Assembly (NCBI RefSeq): GCF_000429025.1
Contig: NZ_KE386837.1
Coordinates: 110,959 to 174,958, forward strand
Source of the DNA: Actinospineispora spinosispora DSM 44797
GTDB lineage: Bacteria; Actinomycetota; Actinomycetes; Mycobacteriales; Pseudonocardiaceae
Direction of reading: 5' to 3'
Length of the DNA stretch: 64,000 nt
The stretch's first letter is position 1, and each line of letters opens with the position of its first letter. A program made the translations under genes and the position numbers. Shown here piece after piece: positions 16,382-25,028 of this stretch. The notes beneath the pieces are model-generated. The model ran no database searches. It saw only the letters and a program-made list of their open reading frames with translations, and was not told the origin of the DNA.

Positions 16382-18148
16382 TTAGACGTGGACTCCGGAC
16401 ATTGCTTTTGCGGCCTCCTCGTTGCGTCTGGCCTCGCGTTCCGCCGGGGTCTCCAGGTGCCAGCGGGGTAGTTCGGCTGTCGGAGCGACCAGGATGGGTT
16501 CGGAGACGCGCTCGGGTTCCGGCGCCGGTTCCGGTTCGACGGCCGGCGGGGCAGCAGCCGGTGGGGCGGCGGCCGTCGGGGCGACGGCTGGTGCGGCCGC
16601 CGCGATCGGGGCCGCTGCAGGGGTGGTCGTCGGGGCATCGGCGGCGGGTGCGGCGGGCGCCTTCGGAGCGCCGGAACGCAGCAGCAGCGCCAGCGCGGCC
16701 GCAATGGCACACAGCATCGCGATCGCCAGGAATGTGTTGGCGTAGCTGGTGGTCACGACCATCTGCTGCAGGTGCTGGTAGATGCCGAGCACCCCGTTGG
16801 GGCCCTGCTGCTGCGCGGCGTCGAGCTCGGGCAACGCCTGGGCCCCGGTGCGCAGCAGTGAGCCCCGGTCGCTCATCAGCTGCGCCTGCTGGGACGCGAC
16901 CATCCCGCCGAACACGGCCACCGCGATGCTGGACGACACCCGCTGCATGACGTTGTTCATGGCGCTGCCGGAGCTGGTCAGCGAGTTGGACAGCGCCGAG
17001 ATGCCGGACGTCATGATCGGCATCATCGCCAGCCCGGTGCCGACGTTTCGGATCGACGTCCAGACGATGAGCGATTCCTTCGTGGTGTCCACGGTCATCT
17101 GGGACAGCAGCAGCGACCCGTACGCCATGATCAGCAGCCCGATCACGGCGGGCCAGCGCGCGCCGATCCGGTCGTACAGCCGCCCGGCCAGCGGCATCAG
17201 CACCACCATGATCAGCGCCGACGGCATCAGCACCAGGCCGGCGTCCAGTGCCTGCATGCCCTGGACGACCTGCAGGAACTGCGGAATGTAGTACAGCGCG
17301 GTGAACATGCCGGCCGTGGTGACCGCGATCAGCAGCAGCGAGTTCACGAACGGCCAGTTCTTCAGCACCGCCATGTCGATCAGCGGGTTGTCCGACTCCA
17401 GCTCGATCACCACGAACAGCGCGAGCGACAGCAGCCCTGAGACGAGCAGCATCTCGATCCGGTAGCCGGTCCAGCCCCAGTCCTGGCCTTTCGAGAACGC
17501 CAGGAGCAGCGCGAACAGCCCGTAGGCCACGGTGACGAACCCCAGCGCGTCGAACTTCGGCCAGCTCGTCGGATGCACCCGGGGGAACACCGCGAGCGCG
17601 GCGACCGTGCCCAGGATCCCGATCGGGACGTTGATGTAGAAGATCAGCCGCCAGTCGATGTACTGCACCAGCCACCCGCCGAGCGTCGGCCCGACGGCGG
17701 GCGCGAACACCACACCGAGGCCGTACATGCCCATCGCGGTGCCGATCTTGTCGGTCGGCACGATGCGGTACAGCAGGGTCATCGTGACGACCGGCAGCAG
17801 CCCGCCCGGAATGGCCTGCAGGATGCGGAAGCCGATCAACGTGTCGAGGTTCCAGGCGAGCCCACACAGCCCCGATGCGACGGCGAACCCGGCCAGAGCC
17901 AGGTTGTACAGCGTCGTCTGCCCGATCCGCATCCCGAGCCAGCCGCTCAGCGGGACGACCACACCGAGCGCGAGCGTGTAGCCGGTGACGACCCACTCGA
18001 CGTCCCCGGCGCTGGCGCCCAGCTCGATCTGAATCTTCGGGATGGCGACGTTGACGATGCTGGTGTCCAGCACCGACATGAAGCTGCCCACGATCAGCAC
18101 CGCGAGCGGAACAGCCCACCCGCGTTGCTGACCAGTCGCACTAGTCAT
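16382..18148 (-). CDS. DHA2-type MFS exporter, paralogue 1, with Ala/Pro-rich tail
   Basis: A 588-residue, 14-segment drug:H+ antiporter (EmrB/QacA type). The first segment carries MSVLDTSIVNVAIP (24-37), and the protein ends its helices at about residue 480. A ~100-residue tail follows that is Ala/Pro-rich then charged (AEREARRNEEAAKAM). This tail is absent from the other three copies. The ATG at 18148 is preferred over upstream starts because the conserved helix starts soon after. No ribosome site is visible, and the leader from the CTAGAGAACC box is short. It is the last of four tandem paralogues. Confidence 0.88.
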   Translation of the reverse strand: MTSATGQQRGWAVPLAVLIVGSFMSVLDTSIVNVAIPKIQIELGASAGDVEWVVTGYTLALGVVVPLSGWLGMRIGQTTLYNLALAGFAVASGLCGLAWNLDTLIGFRILQAIPGGLLPVVTMTLLYRIVPTDKIGTAMGMYGLGVVFAPAVGPTLGGWLVQYIDWRLIFYINVPIGILGTVAALAVFPRVHPTSWPKFDALGFVTVAYGLFALLLAFSKGQDWGWTGYRIEMLLVSGLLSLALFVVIELESDNPLIDMAVLKNWPFVNSLLLIAVTTAGMFTALYYIPQFLQVVQGMQALDAGLVLMPSALIMVVLMPLAGRLYDRIGARWPAVIGLLIMAYGSLLLSQMTVDTTKESLIVWTSIRNVGTGLAMMPIMTSGISALSNSLTSSGSAMNNVMQRVSSSIAVAVFGGMVASQQAQLMSDRGSLLRTGAQALPELDAAQQQGPNGVLGIYQHLQQMVVTTSYANTFLAIAMLCAIAAALALLLRSGAPKAPAAPAADAPTTTPAAAPIAAAAPAVAPTAAAPPAAAPPAVEPEPAPEPERVSEPILVAPTAELPRWHLETPAEREARRNEEAAKAMSGVHV

Positions 18149-18162
18149 GCCGGTCACGATGA

Positions 18163-18187
18163 CACTAGAGAACCAGCCGTTCCTAAC
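18163..18187 (-). promoter_or_regulatory. Shared GTTCTCTA box upstream of MFS paralogue 1
   Basis: On the minus strand this reads GTTAGGAACGG then CTGGTTCTCTAGTG. GTTCTCTA lies 15-17 bp before the start codon here and before paralogues 2 and 3, and GTTAGGWAC is shared with paralogue 3. It is a candidate common promoter -10/operator. Confidence 0.45.
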
Positions 18188-18239
18188 CAGCTGTGAGAGA
18201 TCTACTCCATCGTGCAACCAAATTCCCCCATCGGGTCGG

Positions 18240-19763
18240 CTAGACCTCGATGGGTTCGGCGGGCGCCTTCGTCGGTGCTCTGCCCGAGCGGAGCAACAGG
18301 GCCATCGCCGCGCCGAGGAGACAGATGAAGCCGATCACGTAGAACGCGCCGGCATAGGTCGAGGCCAGAACCGTCCGCTGCATCTCCTGGTACACACCCA
18401 TCACGCCGGAGCCGCCCTGTTCCTGGAACTTCGCCATGGCCGGCAGCTCCTGAGCCCCTCGGTCGAGCAGCGAGCCCCGATCGGTCAGCATCTGTGCCTG
18501 GGTCACGGTGCCGATGCTGCCGAAGATGGCGACCGCGACACTGGCGGTGACCTGCCGCATGACGTTGTTCATGCCGCTACCCGCCGCGGCGAGGTTCTTC
18601 GGGAGCGCGGCCAGCCCCGCGGTCATGATCGGCATCATGCAGAGTCCTGTGCCGACGTTGCGGATCGCGGTCCACAGCATGATGTGCTCGCGCGTGGTGT
18701 TCGGGTTGAGGTCGGCGAGCAGGAACGAGCCGTACGCCATGATCAGCAGGCCGATGACCGCCGGCCAGCGCGGGCCGACCAGGTCGTAGATTCGGCCCGC
18801 CATCGGCATGAGCACCACCATGACCAGCGCCGAGGGCATCATCGTGAGCCCGGTGTCCAGTGCCTGCAGTCCTTGCACCACCTGCAGGAACTGCGGGATG
18901 TAGAACAGCGTCACGAACAGTCCGATGATGGTGACGGCCAGCATCATCAGCGACGTCAGGAACGCCCGGTTCGCCAGCGTGCGGATGTCCAGAACCGGGT
19001 TGTCGACCTCCAGCTCGATGACGACGAACAACGCGAGGCTCAGCACACCGGAGACGATCAGGCCGAGGACCCGGTACCCGGTCCAGCCCCAGTCCGATCC
19101 CTCGGAACAGGCGAGCAGGATGGCGAACAGCCCATAGGCGATCGTGACGAACCCCCACCCGTCGAAGCGCGGCCAGGTCGTCGGCCGGGGGATGCGGGGG
19201 AACACGGCCTGCGCGGCGATCGCTCCGGCGATGCCGATCGGCACGTTGATGTAGAAGATCAGGGTCCAGTCGATGTACTCGACCAGGTAGCCGCCGAGCG
19301 TCGGTCCGACACCCGGCGCGAACACCACACCGAACCCGTACATGCCCATCGCCACGCCGAGCTTCTGCGGCGGCACGATCTGGAACACGATCGTCATCGC
19401 GAGGACCGGAAGGACCCCGCCCGGTACCGCCTGCAGCACCCGGAAGACGATCAGGCTGGGCAGGTTCCAGGCGAGACCGCACAGCGCCGACATCATCGCG
19501 AAGCTGATCATGGCGAGGGTGTAGAGCCGCACCACTCCGATGCGTTGTCCGAGCCAGCCGGTCAGCGGGACGACGATGCCCAGCACCAGGGTGTAGCCGG
19601 TGACGATCCACTCGATGTCATCGGCGCTGGAACCGAGCTGGCGTTGGATGTCCGGTACCGCGACGTTGACGATGCTGGTGTCCAGCACGGACATGAACGT
19701 GCCGACGATCAGGACCACCAGCCGGGGCACCCAGCGGGTCTCCTGGGGTGTGGTGGTGGTCAC
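18240..19763 (-). CDS. DHA2-type MFS exporter, paralogue 2
   Basis: A 507-residue 14-segment drug:H+ antiporter with MSVLDTSIVNVAVP at 24-37, WIVTGYTLVLGIVVPLTGWL in segment 2 and the antiporter motif in VLQAVPGGVLPVL. Large stretches are nearly identical at DNA level to paralogue 3 (for example 18622-18790 against 20233-20401), which points to recent duplication or gene conversion. It starts with GTG without a ribosome site. The CACCC/GGGTG dyad (19761-19775) covers the start codon. Confidence 0.9.
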   Translation of the reverse strand: MTTTTPQETRWVPRLVVLIVGTFMSVLDTSIVNVAVPDIQRQLGSSADDIEWIVTGYTLVLGIVVPLTGWLGQRIGVVRLYTLAMISFAMMSALCGLAWNLPSLIVFRVLQAVPGGVLPVLAMTIVFQIVPPQKLGVAMGMYGFGVVFAPGVGPTLGGYLVEYIDWTLIFYINVPIGIAGAIAAQAVFPRIPRPTTWPRFDGWGFVTIAYGLFAILLACSEGSDWGWTGYRVLGLIVSGVLSLALFVVIELEVDNPVLDIRTLANRAFLTSLMMLAVTIIGLFVTLFYIPQFLQVVQGLQALDTGLTMMPSALVMVVLMPMAGRIYDLVGPRWPAVIGLLIMAYGSFLLADLNPNTTREHIMLWTAIRNVGTGLCMMPIMTAGLAALPKNLAAAGSGMNNVMRQVTASVAVAIFGSIGTVTQAQMLTDRGSLLDRGAQELPAMAKFQEQGGSGVMGVYQEMQRTVLASTYAGAFYVIGFICLLGAAMALLLRSGRAPTKAPAEPIEV

Positions 19764-19787
19764 CCGATAAGGGTGTCATAGAGAACT
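19761..19787 (-). promoter_or_regulatory. GTTCTCTA box and dyad at MFS paralogue 2 start
   Basis: AGTTCTCTATG (19787-19777) precedes the start. CACCC-GATAA-GGGTG (19761-19775) is a perfect dyad including the GTG start codon. Together they look like a promoter with an overlapping repressor site. Confidence 0.45.
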
Positions 19788-19845
19788 GTCAGTCTCCAAT
19801 AGACACAGGGCACGTTCCTTACCCCAGTACGCCCCAGTCTTTGGC

Positions 19846-21498
19846 TCAGAGCTCGACGTGCACCGGCTCCGCGTCCGGGTTCTTCTGCGCTCGTCCGGAC
19901 CGCAGCAGCAGGGCGAGAGCGGCACCGAGCAAGCAGATGAACCCGACGATGTAGAACGCGCTCGCATACGTCGCGGCCTGCACCGAGAGCTGCAGGTGCT
20001 GGTACATGCCCATCAGGCCGGTCGTGCCGTTCTCCTGCGCCTGCGCGACCTGGGGCAGCGCCTGCGCGCCGGTGTCCAGGATCGAGGCGCGGTCGTTGAG
20101 CATCTGCGCGCTCGAGGTCGCGCCGATGCCACCGAAGATGGCCACCGCGACACTCGACGACACCCGCTGCATCACGTTGTTGATGCCGCTGCCCGCCGAG
20201 GAGAGCGCGGGCGGCAGCGCGGCCAGGCCCGCCGTCATGATCGGCATCATGCAGAGTCCTGTGCCGACGTTGCGGATCGCGGTCCACAGCATGATGTGCT
20301 CACGCGTGGTGTTCGGGTTGAGGTCGGCGAGCAGGAACGAGCCGTACGCCATGATCAGCAGGCCGATGACGGCCGGCCAGCGCGGGCCGATCAGGTCGTA
20401 GATCTTCCCCGCCATGGGCATGAGTACGACCATGACCAGCGCCGATGGCATCATCGTGAGCCCGGTGTCCAAGGCCTGTAAGCCTTGGACGACCTGCAGG
20501 AACTGCGGGATGTAGAACAGCGTGATGAACAGGCCGATCATGGTCACGATCAGCATCAGCAGCGAGATGAGGAACGCCCGGTTGCCCAGCGTTCGGATGT
20601 CCAGCACCGGGTTGTCGACCTCGAGCTCGATGACGACGAACAACGCGAGGCTGATGACGCCGGTGACGAACAGACCCAGCACCCGGTAGCCGGTCCAGCC
20701 CCAGTTCTGGCCTTCCGAACAGGCAAGGAGAATCGCGAACAGCCCGTAGGCGATGGTGAGGAAGCCCCATACGTCGAAGCGCGGCCAGGTCTTCGGCCGG
20801 GGGATGCGGGGGAACACCGCGAACGCGGCCGCGGTGCCGGCGATGCCGATCGGGACGTTGATGTAGAAGATCAGCGACCAGTGGATGTACTCGACGAGGT
20901 AGCCGCCCAGCGTCGGTCCGACACCGGGGGCGAACACGACGCCGAAGCCGTACATGCCCATCGCCACGCCGACCTTCTGCGGCGGCACGATCTGGAACAG
21001 GATGGTCATCGCGACCACCGGGAGCACGCCGCCCGGGATCGCCTGCAGCACCCGGAAGATGATGAGGCTCGGCAGGTCCCAGGCGAGACCGCACAGCGCG
21101 GACGTCGCGGCGAACCCGATCATCGACATCATGTACAGCCTGGTCACGCCCAGACGCATGCCGAGCCAGCCGGTGAGCGGCACGATGATGCCGAGCACCA
21201 GGGTGTAGCCGGTGACGATCCATTCGACGTCGTCGGCGCTCGCGCCGAGCTGCCGCTGGATGTCCGGGACGGCGACGTTCACGATGCTCGTGTCGAGGAC
21301 CGACATGAACGTGCCGACGATCAGCACGATAAGCGGGAGCACCCAGCCGGCCTGCGCCGGAGGGGCCGGGGGTGGAGCCGGTGGACTCACTGGCGGGTCG
21401 GGAGGCGTCGACTGCTGAGTCGGGTGCTGAGTCGGGTGCTGAGTCGGGTGCTGAGTCGGCTGCTGGGCGCGGGCCTCCTCGTCAGCAGTGAGTGTCAC
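19846..21498 (-). CDS. DHA2-type MFS exporter, paralogue 3
   Basis: A 550-residue 14-segment exporter of the same subfamily (MSVLDTSIVNVAVP at about 65-78). It has an extra N-terminal cytosolic stretch of about 50 residues with HPTQ repeated three times and then a Pro-rich run. The HPTQ repeats are encoded by an exact 12-bp tandem repeat (about 21418-21465) and could vary in copy number. The start is GTG, without a ribosome site, 16 bp after the GTTCTCTA box. Confidence 0.9.
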   Translation of the reverse strand: MTLTADEEARAQQPTQHPTQHPTQHPTQQSTPPDPPVSPPAPPPAPPAQAGWVLPLIVLIVGTFMSVLDTSIVNVAVPDIQRQLGASADDVEWIVTGYTLVLGIIVPLTGWLGMRLGVTRLYMMSMIGFAATSALCGLAWDLPSLIIFRVLQAIPGGVLPVVAMTILFQIVPPQKVGVAMGMYGFGVVFAPGVGPTLGGYLVEYIHWSLIFYINVPIGIAGTAAAFAVFPRIPRPKTWPRFDVWGFLTIAYGLFAILLACSEGQNWGWTGYRVLGLFVTGVISLALFVVIELEVDNPVLDIRTLGNRAFLISLLMLIVTMIGLFITLFYIPQFLQVVQGLQALDTGLTMMPSALVMVVLMPMAGKIYDLIGPRWPAVIGLLIMAYGSFLLADLNPNTTREHIMLWTAIRNVGTGLCMMPIMTAGLAALPPALSSAGSGINNVMQRVSSSVAVAIFGGIGATSSAQMLNDRASILDTGAQALPQVAQAQENGTTGLMGMYQHLQLSVQAATYASAFYIVGFICLLGAALALLLRSGRAQKNPDAEPVHVEL

Positions 21499-21510
21499 TC
21501 GATCGATTGT

Positions 21511-21557
21511 GCCATAGAGAACTAGGAGTACCTAACGGTAATCCGGCTAGTTCTCTA
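21511..21557. promoter_or_regulatory. 11-bp inverted repeat around the GTTCTCTA box
   Basis: TAGAGAACTAG (21515-21525) and CTAGTTCTCTA (21547-21557) are exact inverted copies 21 bp apart. They occupy the gap between paralogue 4's stop and paralogue 3's start. The first is the conserved box before paralogue 3; the second has no downstream gene on its strand, so the pair looks like a looping or dimer-of-dimers operator. Confidence 0.55.
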
Positions 21558-21566
21558 TTGACATCG

Positions 21567-23102
21567 TCACATCTCTATGGCCATAGGCTCGCCGTTGCCA
21601 CGAGAGGGCGATCCGGACGGCAGCAGCAACGCCAAGACGGCGCCGCCCACGCACAGGATGCCGACCGCGTAGAAGCCGTTGGTGTAGGTCTGCGTCAGCA
21701 CTCGCAGGTTGAGCGCCTGGTACATCCCGAGCAGACCCGGCGCGCCCTGGTCGGTCGCGGCGGCCACCTGGGGCAGCGCCTGCGCGCCGGTGGCGAGCAG
21801 CGAACCCCGGTCGTACATCAGCTGGGCCGCCGACGACGCGCCGAGGCTGCCGAAGATCGCCACCGCGATGCTCGACGCGACCCGCTGCATGACGTTGTTC
21901 ATTCCGCTTCCCGCGCTGGTCAGCGACGGTGGCAGTGCGGTGATGCCGGCGGTGAAGATCGGCATCATGGCCAGGCCGGTGCCCAGGTTGCGGATCGTGG
22001 TCCACAGCTGCAGGTCCACCCGAGGGGTGTCCGGGGTGATGTCGGCCATCAGGAACGACCCGTACGCCATGATCAGCAGTCCGACCACGACCGGCCAGCG
22101 CGGCCCGAACCGGTCGTAGAGCCGTCCCGCGACCGGCATCAGCACCAGCAGGATCAGCGCCGACGGAACGAGCACCAGCCCGGACTCCAGCGCCTGCAGA
22201 CCCTGCACGATCTGCAGGAACTGCGGCACGAAGTACAGCACGGTGAACAGCCCGGTGACCGCGACGCCCAGCAGGATGATCGAGTTCGTGTACGCCCACA
22301 CCCGGAAGATGCGCAGGTCGATCAGCGGGTTGTCGACCTCCAGCTCGATCACCACGAACAGCGCGAGACTCAGCACACCGGAGACGATCAGCCCCCGGAT
22401 GCGGTAGCCGTCCCACCCCCAGCTCTGCCCCTCCGATGTCGCGAGCAGCAGCGCGAACAGTCCGTAGGCGATCGTGACGAAGCCCCACACGTCGAAGCGC
22501 GGCCAGGTCGTCGGGCGCACCCGGGGGAACACCGCGAGCGCCGCGACCGTGCCGAGGACGCCGATCGGGACGTTGATGAAGAAGATCAGCCGCCAGTCGA
22601 CGTACTCGACCAGATATCCGCCGAGCACCGGCCAGACGGCCGGCGCCACGACCACACCGAGCCCGTAGATGCCCATCGCCGAACCCATCCGGTCCTGCGG
22701 GACGACGAGGAACAGCATCGTCATCGTGACGACCGGCAGAATCCCGCCTGGGATGGCCTGCACGACCCGGAACACGATCATGCTGCCCAGGTCCCACGCC
22801 ATCCCGCACAATGCCGAGGCCAGCGCGAACCCGACCATCGACAGGATGTACAGCCGCGTCATCCCGATGCGTTCACCCAGCCAGCCGCTGAGCGGGACCA
22901 CGATGCCCAGCACGAGCGTGTACCCGGTGACAACCCACTCGACGTCGTCCGGCGCCGCGCTCAGCTCGACCTGAATCTTCGGGACCGCGACGTTGACGAT
23001 GCTGGTGTCCAACACCGACATGAAGGTGCCGACGATCAGCACGGACATGGGCAGCACCCAGCCCGACCCCTGAGAAGTCCCCCGCGACGCAACAGCCGTC
23101 AC
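21567..23102 (-). CDS. DHA2-type MFS exporter, paralogue 4
   Basis: A 511-residue 14-segment exporter with MSVLDTSIVNVAVP at 28-41. It is more diverged from paralogues 2 and 3 and closer to paralogue 1 in segments such as RLIFFINVPIGVLGTVAALAVFP. The GTG at 23102 is taken because MFS homology starts soon after; the frame stays open upstream through the structured element. There is no ribosome site, and the start codon sits in the GTCACAC/GTGTGAC dyad. It is the first gene of the tandem array and the only one with the structured leader. Confidence 0.88.
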   Translation of the reverse strand: MTAVASRGTSQGSGWVLPMSVLIVGTFMSVLDTSIVNVAVPKIQVELSAAPDDVEWVVTGYTLVLGIVVPLSGWLGERIGMTRLYILSMVGFALASALCGMAWDLGSMIVFRVVQAIPGGILPVVTMTMLFLVVPQDRMGSAMGIYGLGVVVAPAVWPVLGGYLVEYVDWRLIFFINVPIGVLGTVAALAVFPRVRPTTWPRFDVWGFVTIAYGLFALLLATSEGQSWGWDGYRIRGLIVSGVLSLALFVVIELEVDNPLIDLRIFRVWAYTNSIILLGVAVTGLFTVLYFVPQFLQIVQGLQALESGLVLVPSALILLVLMPVAGRLYDRFGPRWPVVVGLLIMAYGSFLMADITPDTPRVDLQLWTTIRNLGTGLAMMPIFTAGITALPPSLTSAGSGMNNVMQRVASSIAVAIFGSLGASSAAQLMYDRGSLLATGAQALPQVAAATDQGAPGLLGMYQALNLRVLTQTYTNGFYAVGILCVGGAVLALLLPSGSPSRGNGEPMAIEM

Positions 23103-23117
23103 ACGAAAGAGTGTGAC
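23098..23117 (-). promoter_or_regulatory. Inverted repeat overlapping MFS paralogue 4 start
   Basis: GTCACAC-GAAAGA-GTGTGAC is a perfect 7-bp-arm dyad. The GTG start codon of the exporter lies in one arm, so binding there would block expression directly. Confidence 0.5.
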
Positions 23118-23130
23118 ACAGGTCTCTCGG

Positions 23131-23332
23131 GCCTGTCTCGCGCGCGATATTTTTCTGTGACCACCCCGGCTCGCGTAAACGCTCGCTGGGGTACTCCCAG
23201 AAAAAAAGGCTCGGGGACTCGCCCGGGCGCGCGCTTGGGGGAACCCCAAGTGCCGCCCTGGCAGCGGGGTGGGTGGTTGCGGACATTCACTGCCCGGCCT
23301 TCGCCGGAACTCCTTCGGAGACTCGCGGAGCC
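23131..23332 (-). repeat. Structured leader element, copy 2 of 4
   Basis: Sense orientation to MFS paralogue 4, ending 28 bp before its GTG. All landmarks are present: CTCCGAAGGAG, CCGGCGAAGGCCGG, GTGAATGTCCGCAA, the long U/A-flanked hairpin and the tail palindrome. Here the tail is TCGCGCGCGA instead of TCCGCGCGGA, and the apical stem has U-A where copy 1 has C-G, so pairing is kept while sequence changes. An extra hairpin CTTGGGGTTCCCCCAAG replaces part of the variable middle. Confidence 0.85.
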
Positions 23333-23383
23333 AACTCAGCCGTGGCTGGCTTCGCCGTGGCTGGGTTGGTTGTGGCTGGGGCA

Positions 23384-23451
23384 CTTCGCAGAGCGTCGTG
23401 TCGTGTCGCAGATGTTGGAACATCTGCGACGCAGCACGACGGTCTGCGAGG
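23384..23451. repeat. CTTCGCA-type long hairpin, copy 1 of 3
   Basis: CTTCGCAGA at the left pairs with TCTGCGAGG at the right, and the centre TGTCGCAGATGTT pairs with AACATCTGCGAC. Related hairpins lie at 24961-25028 and 52237-52306. No gene end is adjacent here. Confidence 0.6.
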
Positions 23452-23597
23452 TGTGGCGGGTGAGGCTGGTCGGGCTGATGGGGCGCCCCCCGGGTTACGT
23501 CACCAGCGCGACGACGGCTGCACCTCATTGGGGCGCGGCGCAGCCGTGTCCGTTGTGGCGCCGCAGATCTTCCCCGTCCCCGCGATCCTGGCCCGCA

Positions 23598-23710
23598 CTT
23601 GGCGTGGTCGGGTGGTGTCAACCCTGAAACCTCGCCCCCGAACGCGTGCAACCAGGAACGAGTGCGAGGCCGGCGTCAGCCGGGGGTTGATACCACCCGA
23701 CCACGCCAAG
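23598..23710. repeat. Inverted repeat, 27-bp arms
   Basis: The left arm 23598-23624 starts CTTGGCGTGGTCGGG. The right arm 23684-23710 is its complement with one mismatch. The 59-bp loop holds no gene. It lies in the 740-bp gene-free stretch 23103-23844, which otherwise contains structured element copy 2, a CTTCGCA hairpin and a tandem repeat. Confidence 0.65.
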
Positions 23711-23723
23711 ACACTGGATGGCC

Positions 23724-23820
23724 AGCGGGGACACCCCCGAAGCAGCGGGGACACCCCCGAAGCAGCGGGGACACCCCCGAAGCAGCGGGGACACCCCCGA
23801 AGCAGCGGGGACACCCCCCC
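23724..23820. repeat. Tandem 20-bp repeat, five copies
   Basis: The unit AGCGGGGACACCCCCGAAGC starts at 23724, 23744, 23764, 23784 and 23804; the last is incomplete and runs into extra C residues. Each unit is itself a small hairpin (GGGG/CCCC). It lies just downstream of the TetR gene end at 23845 on the opposite strand. Confidence 0.85.
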
Positions 23821-23844
23821 CCGAATCAGCGGGGGACGATCCCT

Positions 23845-24480
23845 CTACGTGATCGCGGAGCGGCGGGCGTCGGCCACCCGGAGGAAGAGGTCCGTGCAGT
23901 GGTCGATCAGCTCCTCGCGGGAGACCGAGACCTCGCGGCTCAACCAGGCGTTGAGTGCCTGAGCGAACCCGCCGACCACGAACTGGCTGGTCAGTGCGTG
24001 CTGAGCGCTGCCGGCCGGACCGTAGGTGTCCGGCGCGCGCTCGCCGAGCAACCGGGCGAACAGGCGTGCCGCGACCTGGCGGCGGCGGGCGATCAACGCG
24101 TCGGACATGCTCGCCTCGAACAGCACCCTGCCCTTGCGCGGGTCGGCGTCGATCAGCCGCACGATGTTGGCGACGCCGGCGCGGGTGCGGGCGACCGGAT
24201 CGTCACCGGCCGCGTCGACCACCTCGGCGGTGGTGGAGGCGATCTCGGTGACCACATGGTCGTACACCGCGCCGGCCAGGTCGTCGCGGTCCGCGAAGCT
24301 CTCGTAGAAGTACCGCGCGACCACCCCGGCACGCTGACACGCGCCGCGCACGGTCAGCTGGCCGCTCCCCGGCGCGCCGAGCACGTCGAGCCCCGCCTCG
24401 ATGAACTGGGCGCGGCGCTCGGCCTTGCGGCGGTCACCTTGGACACCGCCGTACACGCGCAAGGTCTGGCCGTCATCCAT
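23845..24480 (-). CDS. TetR-family regulator
   Basis: A 211-residue regulator with the TetR helix-turn-helix at about 43-62 (TVRGACQRAGVVARYFYESF) and a helical ligand domain. It is divergent from the membrane-protein gene at 24508 with only 27 bp between starts, so that gene is the most likely target. It is also downstream of the MFS array on the same strand and could act there. Effector unknown. Confidence 0.85.
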   Translation of the reverse strand: MDDGQTLRVYGGVQGDRRKAERRAQFIEAGLDVLGAPGSGQLTVRGACQRAGVVARYFYESFADRDDLAGAVYDHVVTEIASTTAEVVDAAGDDPVARTRAGVANIVRLIDADPRKGRVLFEASMSDALIARRRQVAARLFARLLGERAPDTYGPAGSAQHALTSQFVVGGFAQALNAWLSREVSVSREELIDHCTDLFLRVADARRSAIT

Positions 24481-24507
24481 CCACCTATGGTGGCACTGTC
24501 GGGCCGG

Positions 24508-24960
24508 ATGTCACACCGCTGGCGGCCGGTTCGTCTGGATCGTGTGGACCAACAAAGATGGGTACGCGCGGTGCTGGTGGCATTCGGGGCCGGTGAGGCG
24601 GGCGTCGGGTCGTGGGCGCAGGTCGCGCCGTCGTCGTTCTACACCGACTTCCCGGGCTGGCCGTGGCACGGCTGGGTCACCTACGACGGCCCGTTCAACG
24701 AGCACCTGATCCGCGACTTCGGCGGCCTCAACCTGGCGCTCGCGGTGACCCTGGTCGGCGCGGCGATCATCGGCAGTGTGGCGGCGGCGCGGGTGGCCGG
24801 TGCGGCGTCGCTGGTCTTCTCGCTGCCGCACACGATCTTCCACTGGGCGCACATCGAGCACTATCCGCCGGTCGACCAGGTGCCGGCCGTGGCCACCGCG
24901 GCGGTGGGGGTGCTGGTGGCGGTCATCGCGCTGCTGGTGCCGGGCCGCGCACCGAGCTGA
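24508..24960 (+). CDS. Hypothetical membrane protein, about 4 segments
   Basis: A predicted 150-residue protein with about three or four membrane segments. After a short basic N-terminus comes SSFYTDFPGWPWHGW, then FNEHLIRDFGGLNLALAV, a pattern I know from uncharacterised actinobacterial membrane proteins but without a function. The start is uncertain: ATG 24487, ATG 24508 and GTG 24544 are all possible. It is divergent from the TetR gene and convergent with another membrane-protein gene through the hairpin at 24961-25028. Confidence 0.6.
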   Translation: MSHRWRPVRLDRVDQQRWVRAVLVAFGAGEAGVGSWAQVAPSSFYTDFPGWPWHGWVTYDGPFNEHLIRDFGGLNLALAVTLVGAAIIGSVAAARVAGAASLVFSLPHTIFHWAHIEHYPPVDQVPAVATAAVGVLVAVIALLVPGRAPS

Positions 24961-25028
24961 CTTCGCACACCGTCAGGTCACGTCGCAGACGTCCGGACAT
25001 GTGCGACGGGACGCGACGGTGTGCGAAG
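24961..25028. terminator. CTTCGCA-type long hairpin, copy 2 of 3
   Basis: CTTCGCACACCGTC pairs with GACGGTGTGCGAAG, and the centre GTCGCAGACGTCC pairs with GGACATGTGCGAC. It separates convergent genes and lacks a T-tract. The minus-strand gene reads about 17 codons into it before its stop. Confidence 0.7.

Noticed and set aside
23103..23651. N-terminal extension of exporter paralogue 4 through the leader element
   Set aside because: The extension is basic, unconserved and made of repeat DNA; paralogues start near the first helix. The same applies to the long readings of the deacetylase and nucleoside hydrolase genes.
23724..23820. CRISPR-like 20-bp repeats
   Set aside because: Pure tandem array without spacers.
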